Source: Rhizobium sp. BK251 (GTDB taxonomy: Bacteria; Pseudomonadota; Alphaproteobacteria; Rhizobiales; Rhizobiaceae). Taken from it: a DNA stretch of 64,000 nucleotides. Location: assembly GCF_004345245.1 (NCBI RefSeq), contig NZ_SLUQ01000003.1, positions 372,001 through 436,000 on the forward strand, given 5' to 3'. Made by a program: the position numbers and the translations under genes. Shown in pieces: positions 1-8,402 of this stretch (the stretch's first letter is position 1; every line of letters begins with the position of its first letter). A model generated the notes under the pieces. That model searched no databases. It saw nothing but the letters and a program-made list of their open reading frames with translations, and was not told the DNA's origin.

Positions 1-793
1 CTACAAATGGCTGCGTTATCATTGCCGACTCGTTCCTTAGCCGCCGTGCGGTTGCCCTGTAGCTTGTCACTAGAAATTGGTAGCGCGCAGCTTCGACATG
101 GGCGACGATGGCTCCGCCGATTGTCGTCAGCACAGCCGCCAGAGCAACGAAGTCGAAATGAAACGGTAGTGTATTCTTGTCGGCCGCACCGATAACGGCT
201 GTGATTACCGTCGCTCCGAGCGCCAGCGTGAATTCCGCCCAACCGAGCTGTTGAGCAAGGCGTCGGTATTTCTCGGCCTTGAGTTCGAAGAAACCGGCGC
301 ACTGCCTTGTGATACGGCGATCGATATATTCATCAGGCGTTATGTCTGCTGTCGGCATGCTACCCGGAGCACTCGGCTGTACCTCCTTGCTGATCAGATC
401 AAGCACGGTCTCTTCGATCTTGATATGCTCGGCATTGAGAAGGCTGACACGAGTGGCATCGTCGTCATAGGGCGCGGCGCGTGCGACGAATTTGTAGCCT
501 TCGCGTTTCAGCGCCTCGGAAGCGGCGCGAACGCGTACCCATTCGGCGGTATGCGAACTGCCCATCAGGCGTGCTGTCAGAAAGGTACCTGTGGCTAGTG
601 CAACCGTGCCCACCATGGCGAGCCACCATCGTACGTCCCCGTCGCTCTGGGCAGCGATGGTGGCTAGAAGCGCACCAATGATGGAAAGCGCGAGTGTCGT
701 CCAGCGCGTCCTGTCCAGCGTCGCTTTAAGCGCGTTGGCTGTTGCAGACAGTGCCGCCTGCCGTTGCGCGACATTCTCAAGTGCCGTCGTCAA
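1..793 (-). CDS. SLATT/DUF4231-like two-module membrane protein (3' end cut by window edge)
   Basis: 264 codons are visible and the frame is still open at base 1, so the C-terminus is missing. The start is a TTG at 793 with a good ribosome site (GGGAGGGG) six bases upstream; no ATG fits. The protein has two membrane-hairpin modules. The first is a TM pair at about residues 25-65, followed by a soluble stretch beginning SSHTAEWVRVRAASEALKRE. The second begins FFELKAEKYRRLAQQLGWAE and has a TM pair at about 190-235, followed by AHVEAARYQFLVTSYRATA. This pattern matches DUF4231/SLATT proteins, which are predicted membrane effectors often paired with SLOG or other nucleotide-sensing partners in defence loci. 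No partner is visible; it may lie to the left. Confidence 0.6.
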   Translation of the reverse strand, partial: MTTALENVAQRQAALSATANALKATLDRTRWTTLALSIIGALLATIAAQSDGDVRWWLAMVGTVALATGTFLTARLMGSSHTAEWVRVRAASEALKREGYKFVARAAPYDDDATRVSLLNAEHIKIEETVLDLISKEVQPSAPGSMPTADITPDEYIDRRITRQCAGFFELKAEKYRRLAQQLGWAEFTLALGATVITAVIGAADKNTLPFHFDFVALAAVLTTIGGAIVAHVEAARYQFLVTSYRATARRLRNESAMITQPFV

Positions 794-844
794 TCGCCCC
801 TCCCGCGCAAGATCTCGTGTCGGGTGAATTTCAGAGTTTTATAC

Positions 845-858
845 TAGCGTAGACGCTA
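845..858. promoter_or_regulatory. Inverted repeat upstream of the SLATT-like gene
   Basis: TAGCGT-AG-ACGCTA is a perfect 6-bp inverted repeat with a 2-bp spacer, about 50 bp upstream of the TTG start of the minus-strand SLATT-like gene. It sits between AT-rich stretches that could supply the -10 region (TATAAA and TATATAAAT on the minus strand). An operator or a short stem in the leader are both possible; the sequence does not decide. Confidence 0.3.
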
Positions 859-1290
859 TTTATATACGCTCAGAGAAATAAACCCCCGATAGTATCGGCC
901 ACATCGGCCAAGCTCGCTTTTCGATACGATTTCGTGCAATTTTCGGCTTTACCGATGTCAAATTAAGTCAAGTACAGCGCTTTGCTCAGCGACATCGGTC
1001 TTGTCGCGGATCCGCTGTGGGCATTGAGGCTGTCATCTGGCTAGGGACAACTCTAGGTGCAATTATGACAGAAGCCGATCCTTCAAAAAAGCCGCCAAGT
1101 GACATCCCGGAAGGCGTATTCGGGGACAGATTGGCGAGCGGCAGAAAAGCCGACGGGGATCGTGCACCACTGGCTGTTCTGGTGCCCCGGACACCAGGCC
1201 TTATCTCGATCTTTGTTCGGCCCGGATTATTGTCCGCGAAGTCGGCCCACGCATCGATCGGGGCGCTTGTGCGTCCGGGCTCTGCGCCAG
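859..1290. other. Intergenic, no gene recognised
   Basis: This stretch separates the SLATT-like gene from the DNA glycosylase. The first 100 bases are AT-rich and probably hold promoter elements for the minus-strand gene. Open frames exist on both strands from about 990 to 1340, but their translations have no recognisable fold or family pattern and no ribosome site. I see no repeat ends or integrase remnant. Confidence 0.4.
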
Positions 1291-1836
1291 CTACAGTGTT
1301 GATTTCAGGTCGCGGTAGTGCGCGGTCAAACGATCCAGGCTGAACGCCCTGTTGAGTCCGCTCGGGTTCGGCAGCACCCACGTCGTCGCCCCCGCAAACA
1401 CTTCGCTCTGCTTGCCCCAGTCGCAATCGCGAGCACTGATGGCCGCGAATGCTGCCTTGCCCAGAAATGCCAGGTTGGCTGGTGCAATCTTTCGCATTTT
1501 GACTTCCAATGCGGGCGCGGCCTCCACATAGTCATTCAGCATCAGCTCGTCCGCGCTCCTGGTTGCGCGCGACACCGCGGCCGTGATGCCGCATCCGTAC
1601 CGCAACAGCTCGCGTTCCTCCTCCGCCCGCAGCAACCGCGGAGTAAATCCAGCCAGATGCAATACCCGCCAGAAGCGATTGCTCGGCGCCGAGAAATTGT
1701 GCCCGTCTCGAACTGCCGAGAGGGCCGGGTTCAGTCCGCAGAAGACAACCGAAAGACCGGGCGCGAGAACGTCGGACAGCCCCTTAGCCTGCGTCATTGG
1801 TTCGTCACTGCGACCGGCATCCGCCGACATTGGCAT
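1291..1836 (-). CDS. mug: G:T/U mismatch-specific uracil/thymine DNA glycosylase (Mug/TDG family)
   Basis: Predicted to remove uracil or thymine from G:U and G:T mismatches during base-excision repair. The active-site segment reads VVFCGLNPALSAVRDGHNFS, the family's GxNP motif followed by the substrate pocket, and is followed by PSNRFWRVLHLAGF. The C-terminal LPNPSGLNRAFS is the conserved second motif. At 181 residues from the chosen start it matches Mug size. I chose ATG at 1836 because GGAG lies six bases upstream; longer in-frame starts up to 1986 add low-complexity sequence, and another candidate start is the ATG at 1797. It lies last in a minus-strand series after the tetR gene and may be co-transcribed with it. 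Confidence 0.85.
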   Translation of the reverse strand: MPMSADAGRSDEPMTQAKGLSDVLAPGLSVVFCGLNPALSAVRDGHNFSAPSNRFWRVLHLAGFTPRLLRAEEERELLRYGCGITAAVSRATRSADELMLNDYVEAAPALEVKMRKIAPANLAFLGKAAFAAISARDCDWGKQSEVFAGATTWVLPNPSGLNRAFSLDRLTAHYRDLKSTL

Positions 1837-1954
1837 CTCTCGCTCCATGAGTTCTTTCAGATCAGGACATGGCACTCGGCAGCGATGACCGCGCCCATGT
1901 CCACTACCTTGTCGGGGAGCGATGAACTCGCCGTCGGATCGCGGACTTCCCGCT

Positions 1955-2569
1955 TCAGGACCGAGCGTCGTTCGAAACGCCTGCAATCTGCATCATCACG
2001 GATTGAATGACGTTTTCTCGATGCAGTTCGCCGACCAGAAGTTTGAACCAGCTGAATCCCACCCAGAGCGATACCTTGTCGTCGACCTCCTCAGGGCGCA
2101 ATTCGCCGCGAGCCGCTGCACTCGTCAGCATTCGTCTCACATCCGCGGTGCGGTCGGGAAGAAACCTGTCTCGCAGTGCATTCAACGCTTCCGTTGTTCC
2201 CTGCGCTTCGGCAATCAGCCCCCTCAGCGCAGCTCCGGCTGGATGCGACGCCCAAAACCGCCATAGGCTCGTCGTGTACTGAACGAGCTCATCGACAAGG
2301 TTCCCTGTGTCCGGAACCGGCACGAAAGCCGACCGCTCGGCGGTGTAGATCGCGATGAACAGGTCGGCCTTGGTGGGATACCATCGATAGATGGTCGTCT
2401 TTCCCGCGCCGGCCCGACGGGCGACTTCATCGACGGAGAATCCGGCGTAGCCCTTCTCCGAAATCAGATCCCTTGCGGCAGCAAGGACTGCGGCCTCGGC
2501 TTCCGGACTGCGACGCGATCCGATGGACGTTCGTTTCTTGGCGGGGACGGGCTTCGTCTTCGTGGTCAT
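1955..2569 (-). CDS. TetR/AcrR-family transcriptional regulator
   Basis: 204 residues. The N-terminal helix-turn-helix is clear at about residues 28-72: AARDLISEKGYAGFSVDEVA, then RRAGAGKTTIYRWYPTKADL. The ligand-binding C-terminal part is helical and resembles the TetR_C_16-type domain (SFSWFKLL-type end). It is encoded downstream of the aldo/keto reductase and the efflux genes on the same strand. It is therefore the natural candidate to bind the perfect palindrome in the hlyD promoter at 7005-7020 and to repress the block in response to an effector. The effector cannot be read from sequence. Confidence 0.88.
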   Translation of the reverse strand: MTTKTKPVPAKKRTSIGSRRSPEAEAAVLAAARDLISEKGYAGFSVDEVARRAGAGKTTIYRWYPTKADLFIAIYTAERSAFVPVPDTGNLVDELVQYTTSLWRFWASHPAGAALRGLIAEAQGTTEALNALRDRFLPDRTADVRRMLTSAAARGELRPEEVDDKVSLWVGFSWFKLLVGELHRENVIQSVMMQIAGVSNDARS

Positions 2570-2697
2570 GGATCAGGCGTATCTCAACTCGACGCTGCCG
2601 ATCAACAGCGAATGAGACGGAGCCCCTCTGAGGCCGCGGCCGCGCCGAGCGTCTCGGCCTGTTTGATCGCGTCCATCCACTGCGCGCGTCCTTCATC

Positions 2698-3657
2698 TTA
2701 CCGGCCGCCTTGTGGTGGACTTATCCGAGGAATGAAACCCGGCACACCAGTCTCGACGACGCTGTTAAACCGTATGTTCGTCCCTATGTGGTCTCGAATC
2801 TGCTGCATCGCGTCTTCAGGCAAGGCTGAAATATCGAAGTTCTGCTCGATCCGGCGAGCTGTAACGGATGTGGTCAGGAAGGCGGTGCCGCGCTGTGCGG
2901 CCCATGCCAACGCAACCTGCGCCGGCGTCTTGTTCAGGCGATTCGCGATTGCGGTGATGACCGGGTCCTCCAGGAGGTTCGGCTCCATTCCATGCCCCAG
3001 GGCTGCAAATGCCAGGAGGACAATTCCTTGCTCCCGGCAATAGTCCAGCAGTTCCCACTCGGGGAGGTATGGATGCGACTCCACTTGGACCACCGCCGGC
3101 TTGATCCGCGCAGCCTCGACAATCTCCTTGAGCTTTTCCAGCGTGACGTCCGACAGCCCGATCGATCTACACCGGCCGCCATCCACAAGCTGCTCGAGCG
3201 CGCGCCACGTGTCGACCAACTTAACGCCGGCATCGTAGAGGACCTGACCACGGTCATCTCTCGGATCCTGCTCGTCACCGGGCAGAAACGCGAAGGGAGT
3301 ATGGATGAGATAGCAGTCGACGTACTCGACCTGCAGGCGTCGGCAACTCGCCTCGAACGCAGGCTTCACCCGTTCCGGACGATGATTCGTATTCCACAGC
3401 TTCGTGGTGACGAAGAGCTGATCCCGGCTCACAGTTCCCGCCGCCATCGCTTCCTGCATCGCATCGCCTACCGCTTCCTCGTTGCGATATCGTTCGGCGC
3501 AATCCAGATGTCGGAATCCGACCGAGAGCGCTGTCTTCACGGCCTGCCTGGTCGCGCCCGGATCGGGAATGAGCGTGCCGAAGCCGACGGCGGGGATCGC
3601 GCCGGCGCCGTTTGCGAGAGGGATCGTTCTGTAGCGAAGCATATCGGGGGCTTCCAT
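2698..3657 (-). CDS. Aldo/keto reductase
   Basis: NADPH-dependent carbonyl reductase of the aldo/keto reductase superfamily, 319 residues from ATG at 3657, which has AAGGA eight bases upstream. The catalytic tetrad is present: Asp and Tyr in RHLDCAERY, Lys in TTKLWN and His in LIHTP. The C-terminal nucleotide-binding features (TARRIEQNFD) follow. The substrate is unknown. Its place between an efflux pump and a TetR gene suggests detoxification of a reactive carbonyl. In the same frame, immediately after the stop codon, about 31 further codons stay open and read like a protein tail (EGRAQWMDAIKQAETLGAAA), possibly a fragment of a lost gene fused to this end. Confidence 0.88.
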   Translation of the reverse strand: MEAPDMLRYRTIPLANGAGAIPAVGFGTLIPDPGATRQAVKTALSVGFRHLDCAERYRNEEAVGDAMQEAMAAGTVSRDQLFVTTKLWNTNHRPERVKPAFEASCRRLQVEYVDCYLIHTPFAFLPGDEQDPRDDRGQVLYDAGVKLVDTWRALEQLVDGGRCRSIGLSDVTLEKLKEIVEAARIKPAVVQVESHPYLPEWELLDYCREQGIVLLAFAALGHGMEPNLLEDPVITAIANRLNKTPAQVALAWAAQRGTAFLTTSVTARRIEQNFDISALPEDAMQQIRDHIGTNIRFNSVVETGVPGFIPRISPPQGGR

Positions 3658-3830
3658 GTGCGAATTCCTTCGATTTAGAGCAAAGACTTGCACGGGCGCG
3701 ACCGTTCCTCGGCGCGCACGAGCCAAACCAACTGCGGCGACGTCGTAAGAACGGGACGCTGCCGCGGCCTTTTCTACGTTGGCGTCACCGCGCCGAAATA
3801 TCCGAACCAATGCATCGAAGATCACTCGAT

Positions 3831-4052
3831 TCAATTGGCGTTCCCGGGGCACCTGGCAAGGGCCTCGCCGGAGACATGGCAAAGAGCTCCTGAGACCGAT
3901 TGACGCCCCCTAAGGACGTGCACGCCGATCGAGCACAGGTCGTCGGATTGCGAGGGCGGGACGATGGCGGCGATGAGGTCCGCCACCGGCGGGCCCTGTA
4001 GTTCAGTCTGCAGCAGCCGGGCGGCAATATCCTTGACCTGGTGGTCATCCAC
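3831..4052 (-). pseudogene. Truncated gene, 2-keto-4-pentenoate hydratase-like N-terminus
   Basis: A GTG at 4052 has a good ribosome site (AGGAGAA, six bases upstream). It opens a 73-residue reading frame starting VDDHQVKDIAARLLQTELQG. This resembles the N-terminal helices of fumarylacetoacetate-hydrolase-family 2-keto-4-pentenoate hydratases, but those proteins are about 260 residues long. The frame degenerates after about residue 48 and stops at 3831, with nothing of the catalytic domain downstream. It follows the broken MFS gene by about 60 bases, so it was probably part of the same operon before a deletion. The family assignment is tentative; that the gene start is real is better supported than its identity. 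Confidence 0.35.
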
Positions 4053-4112
4053 CGCAGTTCTCCTGGTTCGTGGGCTATTTCGGCGAAAGCTCAGCGGCAT
4101 TTGTGTTCGCCT

Positions 4113-5668
4113 TTATCGCGTCGTCAGCGGATGCGGCGGGGAGGGTTTCATCAGGGAGACGACGATCAGTCCGGCAATGGCCGCGATGAAGGTGATCCAG
4201 AAGCCGTCGATATAGGCCTGAACATTGGCTTCCCTTTGCACGATGGTCGCCAGCACGCCGACACCCCGCTTCACGGCATCCGCCTGCGACCCGCCAGGCG
4301 TCGAACCGAGCCAAGTTGGGCCAGAATCGAATTCCACCCCGGCGTTGCGCCGGTGACATGAAGGCCGATGAGGTAGGAGTGCAACTGTTCGCGCTGACGT
4401 ACCCATGTAGCCATCGAGGTCGCGACGGTTTCCGAACATATCAGGCGCATGACCTGCACGTAGGCCGTAAGGGATATCGCGCGGGCCGGATTTACGTTGC
4501 TGAATAAGGTCGCGACAGCGGCGAGGAACACGATTTCCTCTCCGAACGTCTGCAGGATCACGATCAGCCGGAACTCCGGCAGCGACCACAGGTTGGTCAA
4601 CTGCGTGCCAAGCCAGGCCGACAGAGCGAAACAGGTGAAACCTATCGTCAACGTGGCCCGCTGCTTGACCGTCCGGACGAGTGCAACCGCAGTGACCGTC
4701 GCACCCAGAAGCAGGAGGATGGCGTACGGTGCAGTGAAGTCGCCGATCTGCTCGGGGCGCAGCCGGGCGACCGACACCAGGAAGTTCGGCTCCAGAAGCG
4801 AGCTGCCCAGACTTGCGGTCATGAAACAGGCAATCGCGGCGAAGCCCAATGCGATATTCCTCGAGGCCAGGATCGAGATGTGCGCCCACGGCTCTTTGAC
4901 GCGGGCCTCATGCCACAGGAATACGCAGACGAGGAATCCAGTCGCGGCAAGGAGCGTCACGACGAGGCCGGATCGAAACCAGTCCAGACGATTGCCCTGA
5001 TCCAATGCAAAATAGAGCGTTGTCAAAGCCACGCCGAAGATGGCCATCCCGCCGCAGTCGCCACGCCGTAGAAGTTCCCGGTCGATTGGTGTCGGCTTGC
5101 CGCCGTACCAGAAGAGAATGCCGATCACGGGGGCGACGATCGCTCCCTGCCAATACAGCCATTGCTACCCGAGCGTCTGGGTGTAGCTCCCGGCGGTGTA
5201 GAGGCCAAGATTCTGCGCGAACGGAATTCTCAGGACATAGAAGGCCAGAGCGAAGATCCAGTACTTCCGATCGAGGTTGCGAAAGGCCGTCAGGAGCGTC
5301 GCCCCGACAAACATCCCCAGCAACATCGCTCTGATCGCATGCAACGCGGCCAAGGCCTCGAAACCGTGAAGGAACGGAATGACGATGGATATGCCCGAAT
5401 AGAGGATGGTCGGGGCGATCATCACCCTCTTCACGCCAAACACGGCGATCAACCATCCGATACTGGGTGCCACGAGAATCTGTGGTGCCGTGGCGAAGGT
5501 GCTCAGCCAGGCACCCTCGTCGAAGCTCAAGCCGAAGGCCCCGCGCAAATCCGCCAGGCCAATGCTTGCGGTACGGACGTCGAAGGCGGTCAATATGGAC
5601 GCCATGACCATGGCGACCGCGACATATCCCTGGCGGGGGAGGTCGCTCGGATGAGCACTCCTAGACAT
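4113..5668 (-). pseudogene. DHA2-type MFS multidrug transporter gene, disrupted by nonsense codon and frameshift
   Basis: The gene encodes an EmrB-like 14-TM drug:H+ antiporter and pairs with hlyD upstream, overlapping it by 8 bases. Translation starts MSRSAHPSDLPRQGYVAVAM and runs into TAG at 5165-5167. The same frame continues directly as QWLYWQGAIVAPVIGILFWY, so a single base change (possibly Trp to amber) explains the stop. A second lesion lies near 4300-4320: the frame ends in RRLAGRRRMP and stop, while the genuine C-terminus (ADAVKRGVGVLATIVQREAN, then a last TM helix) is in another minus-strand frame ending at 4113. Two independent lesions argue against sequencing error. The pump is probably non-functional. 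Confidence 0.85.
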
Positions 5669-6881
5669 GACGCTCTGCCTTTGTGGATATTCGGGTTATG
5701 ACCGACATGCCGGGACGGAGGCGGTCGAAGTTCGGCTGGTCCGGATCGAGCTCGATGCGTACCGTCAGACGTTGAGCGACCTTGGTGAAGTTGCCGGTCG
5801 CATTGTCGGGGGGCAGCAGCGCGAAAGTCGATCCGCTCGCCGGCGATATATTCGAAACGGTGCCGTGGAGGTTTTCGCCCGGCAGCAGATCGACTGATAT
5901 GTCGACCGGCTGTCCTTCGCGGACGAGCGCCAACTGGTTTTCCTTGTAGTTTGCAAGGATATAGACCCGAGGAAGGGGGACGATGGAGATCAGGCTGGTG
6001 CCGGTACCGACGTAGTTTCCGAGCTGCGCGCTCCTTTTGGCGACGACGCCGTCGACCGGCGCGCGCACATCTGCATAGCCGAGCTCGAGTTCCCGCGCGG
6101 CGACATCGGCAGCAGCCGTGTCGACATTCGCCTTCAGTACCTCACGCTGTTTCGCGATCACGTCCAGTTTGACCCGCTGGGCAACGACGGACGCCTGCGT
6201 CATCTTCGAATTCGCGAGAGCCCGTTCGTGAGCGGCGGCGGCCCTTTCGAGTGTCTGAATCGAGCTTGCCCTGCCGTCGAGGCCGAGCCTGGTCTGGCGA
6301 TCCAATTCTTTGCTCGCCTGGGTTTCGTCCGCTGCGGAGGCCTGCTGTTGGGCGACCGCCACATCGATCTGGGTAAGCTGGAACGTGCGCTGGGTGTCGT
6401 TGTCCTCCAGCTGCGCGCGAGCCGCGTCAAGCTTTGCCTTCGCGGCTCGGAGTGCTACTTCAAACGGCTTGCGGTCGATCGAGAACAACAGGTCGCCAGC
6501 CTTGACGTGAGCGTAGTCGCGAACCGAGATCGTTTCGATGGTGCCGCTGACGCGGGTACTGACAGAGGAGACGTCCGCATAGACTGCGGCATCGTCGGTC
6601 GTCTGCACCGGCCGGCCTGCGACCCACCAATCCCAATTCGCTCCGGCTCCGATGACGGCCGAAAGCGCGACTACGATCGCGGTTACCGGCACGACGAACG
6701 AGGAGGCCGACGCCTTGTTAGGCAAGGCCGTGGCGGAGGGGGCAGGCGCAGCCGCGTTTTCCTGGGCGCCCGGCACCAGAGCCGTAACATTGGTCCCAGA
6801 TCGTTCATTTACTTGGTTCTTGCTTCGCAACCAGGCCATTTTCTTCATCCGTTTCATAGGACCCGAGGTCCGCTGTTCCAC
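5661..6881 (-). CDS. HlyD/EmrA-family membrane fusion protein
   Basis: Periplasmic adaptor of a tripartite efflux pump, 406 residues. It has a cytoplasmic N-terminus of about 60 residues, one TM helix (FVVPVTAIVVALSAVIGAGA) and a biotinyl-lipoyl half-motif (VSGTIETISVRDYAHVKAGD). A long coiled coil rich in Ala/Gln follows (about residues 140-255), then the second lipoyl half (DVRAPVDGVVAKRSAQLGNY) and a beta-barrel domain. The GTG at 6881 has AGGA eight bases upstream; ATG at 6857 is an alternative. It is the first gene of the minus-strand efflux operon and is intact, although its MFS partner gene is broken. Expression is likely controlled by the palindrome at 7005-7020. Confidence 0.85.
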   Translation of the reverse strand: MEQRTSGPMKRMKKMAWLRSKNQVNERSGTNVTALVPGAQENAAAPAPSATALPNKASASSFVVPVTAIVVALSAVIGAGANWDWWVAGRPVQTTDDAAVYADVSSVSTRVSGTIETISVRDYAHVKAGDLLFSIDRKPFEVALRAAKAKLDAARAQLEDNDTQRTFQLTQIDVAVAQQQASAADETQASKELDRQTRLGLDGRASSIQTLERAAAAHERALANSKMTQASVVAQRVKLDVIAKQREVLKANVDTAAADVAARELELGYADVRAPVDGVVAKRSAQLGNYVGTGTSLISIVPLPRVYILANYKENQLALVREGQPVDISVDLLPGENLHGTVSNISPASGSTFALLPPDNATGNFTKVAQRLTVRIELDPDQPNFDRLRPGMSVITRISTKAERHV

Positions 6882-6998
6882 AAATCGTTCCTGCGGCTCA
6901 CTCCGCTCACTGCTTCCGAGATACCGGCGATAGGGCTGCGCGTGCGTTCAGGATTTGCGCCGCAGAATCCACCTAGCCAGTTGGAGGTTTGTGTCGCT

Positions 6999-7027
6999 TA
7001 TATAAACGATACGTATCGTTCTATCAA
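6999..7027 (-). promoter_or_regulatory. hlyD promoter with a TetR-type operator in the -35/-10 spacer
   Basis: On the minus strand a -35 TTGATA (7022-7027) and a -10 TATATA (6999-7004) are separated by exactly 17 bases. Sixteen of these form the perfect palindrome AACGATACGTATCGTT (7005-7020). A repressor bound here would cover the whole spacer and block RNA polymerase directly. The tetR gene at 1955-2569 is the likely owner. Confidence 0.75.
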
Positions 7028-7141
7028 GATGCACATTACGAAAACGAAGATGACAAACATTGCTCTGGAACTTGTAAGGCCGTTTACCGAAGGCCCGGGG
7101 ACGTCCGGTCTTCCATGAAGCGACTGCTGCTGTAATGACGC

Positions 7142-7978
7142 TTAGGAAGCAAGGAGCCGTTTTCCGAGGTCCGGTCGGCCTCGGCCGTGAGACGGCCTCA
7201 CGATGCTCCAGGTCTCGAATTGGGCATGTTCTGGGGAGAGCTCGCTCGTCGTTGACGCTCGATACGAGAGGGCGTCGAACGCAGTGACGATGTGCATGCT
7301 CGGATGTTGAACGATTTGCGCGACTTTGTCGGCCATCCGGGCCAACTCCGGCAAAGATCTGGCCTCCATCTTGCGCATCACCTGACCGCGGTGAACCTTC
7401 ACGGTGATCTCGCTTACACCTAGATCGCCTGCTATCTGCTTGTTCAGGCGGCCCGCCGCAACCATCTCCATCACCTGGCGCTCGCGCCGCGTAAGGGTGT
7501 CATACCGGTCCATCAGGGAAGACAGCCGCCGGCTCTCCTCATTCCAGGCATGGTCTCTGGCCAAGCCGATCCCGATCGACTCGAGCAGTTCCTCGTCGCG
7601 GCATGGTCTGTCGAGGAAGTCGATCGCGCCATTCTTCATCGCCGTCACCGACATCGGCACATTCCCGAACTCGGTCACGAAGATGATGGGAACGAACACC
7701 TTGGCTGCCTTAAGACGCCGTTGGAAATCGAGGCCGTCGCGACCAGGTTTGGCGTCCAGGATAAGGCAGAGAAGGGCTTCCGACCTCCCAAGCAGGAGAT
7801 GCTCCGGCATCTCGCTCGTAACATTTATGCTGACGCCGGATGCTTCGAGCATTGCCCCCAGGCAGGTCCAATCGTCTGCATGGTCATCCACGACGACAAC
7901 CGAAGGATTGTCTGTTTGGACGGGCGCTATTTTTCCCGAATGTCCGACATTCATCACGTGCATACGAGCGCTTTCCAT
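7142..7978 (-). CDS. FixJ/LuxR-type response regulator
   Basis: 278 residues: receiver domain (about 24-140) and a LuxR-type helix-turn-helix (about 170-230, LTRRERQVMEMVAAGRLNKQ, then IAGDLGVSEITVKVHRGQVM), followed by a 45-residue tail. The acidic pair (VVVVDDHADDW) and phosphoacceptor Asp (LILDAKPGRDG) are present. The usual Lys-Pro at the end of the receiver reads Arg-Pro (FLDRPC), an unusual replacement of the invariant Lys that could alter phosphorylation signalling. The start at 7978 has GGAGG five bases upstream. No kinase gene is adjacent. It is divergent from the PfpI-type gene at 8403 and may regulate it. Confidence 0.85.
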   Translation of the reverse strand: MESARMHVMNVGHSGKIAPVQTDNPSVVVVDDHADDWTCLGAMLEASGVSINVTSEMPEHLLLGRSEALLCLILDAKPGRDGLDFQRRLKAAKVFVPIIFVTEFGNVPMSVTAMKNGAIDFLDRPCRDEELLESIGIGLARDHAWNEESRRLSSLMDRYDTLTRRERQVMEMVAAGRLNKQIAGDLGVSEITVKVHRGQVMRKMEARSLPELARMADKVAQIVQHPSMHIVTAFDALSYRASTTSELSPEHAQFETWSIVRPSHGRGRPDLGKRLLAS

Positions 7979-8402
7979 GTCGTCCTCCTGTTGGGCAGAA
8001 AGGAGAGGCGCGCGTGGCGCCGTATTCGTCCTTCCCGCTCTCCCTTCACGACGTCGATGCTGCTCGCTTCTCGCCGAAGAGTCCTTGGCATGAATCTGAA
8101 GATTGCTGAATCATGTTTCGCCGAGGGACACGATGCCGACACGATGCTGCGGCCGCCACATGTGCCTAATCGTACCATGGTATCGGCGTCGGAGGCCGGC
8201 AGGTTCGAGGATTGGCGACACCATTGTATAATAGAATCCCCCCTCAGCTTTGGTCATGCTGATCCCATCGACTGCGGAAGATCGTTGGCAAGCAGAGCGA
8301 TATGCCTTTGAGCTCCCATCCGTCGATGTCCAGAACCACTGCCTTGCGCGCATTGCGTCGTCCAAGTCAGGACGTGTGCAATCCAACTTAGGAGGAAGAG
8401 CG
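7979..8402. other. Divergent intergenic region, promoter elements only
   Basis: This 424-base gap separates the response regulator from the DJ-1/PfpI gene. On the plus strand there is a perfect -10 TATAAT at about 8226-8231 but no matching TTGACA-like -35, which suggests activator dependence. A 10-bp palindrome TACCATGGTA lies near 8174-8183. Open frames on either strand have no ribosome site or family signature. No RNA gene is recognisable. Confidence 0.35.

Noticed and set aside
986..1426. Open frames on both strands left of the glycosylase gene.
   Set aside because: No start with ribosome site, no recognisable fold; partially overlaps the glycosylase gene.
5165..5167. In-frame TAG in the MFS gene as a possible pyrrolysine or readthrough codon, given MttB-family genes in the window.
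   Set aside because: The gene is an ordinary drug transporter, carries a second frameshift, and no pylT/pylS-like genes are visible. A mutation is the simpler explanation.
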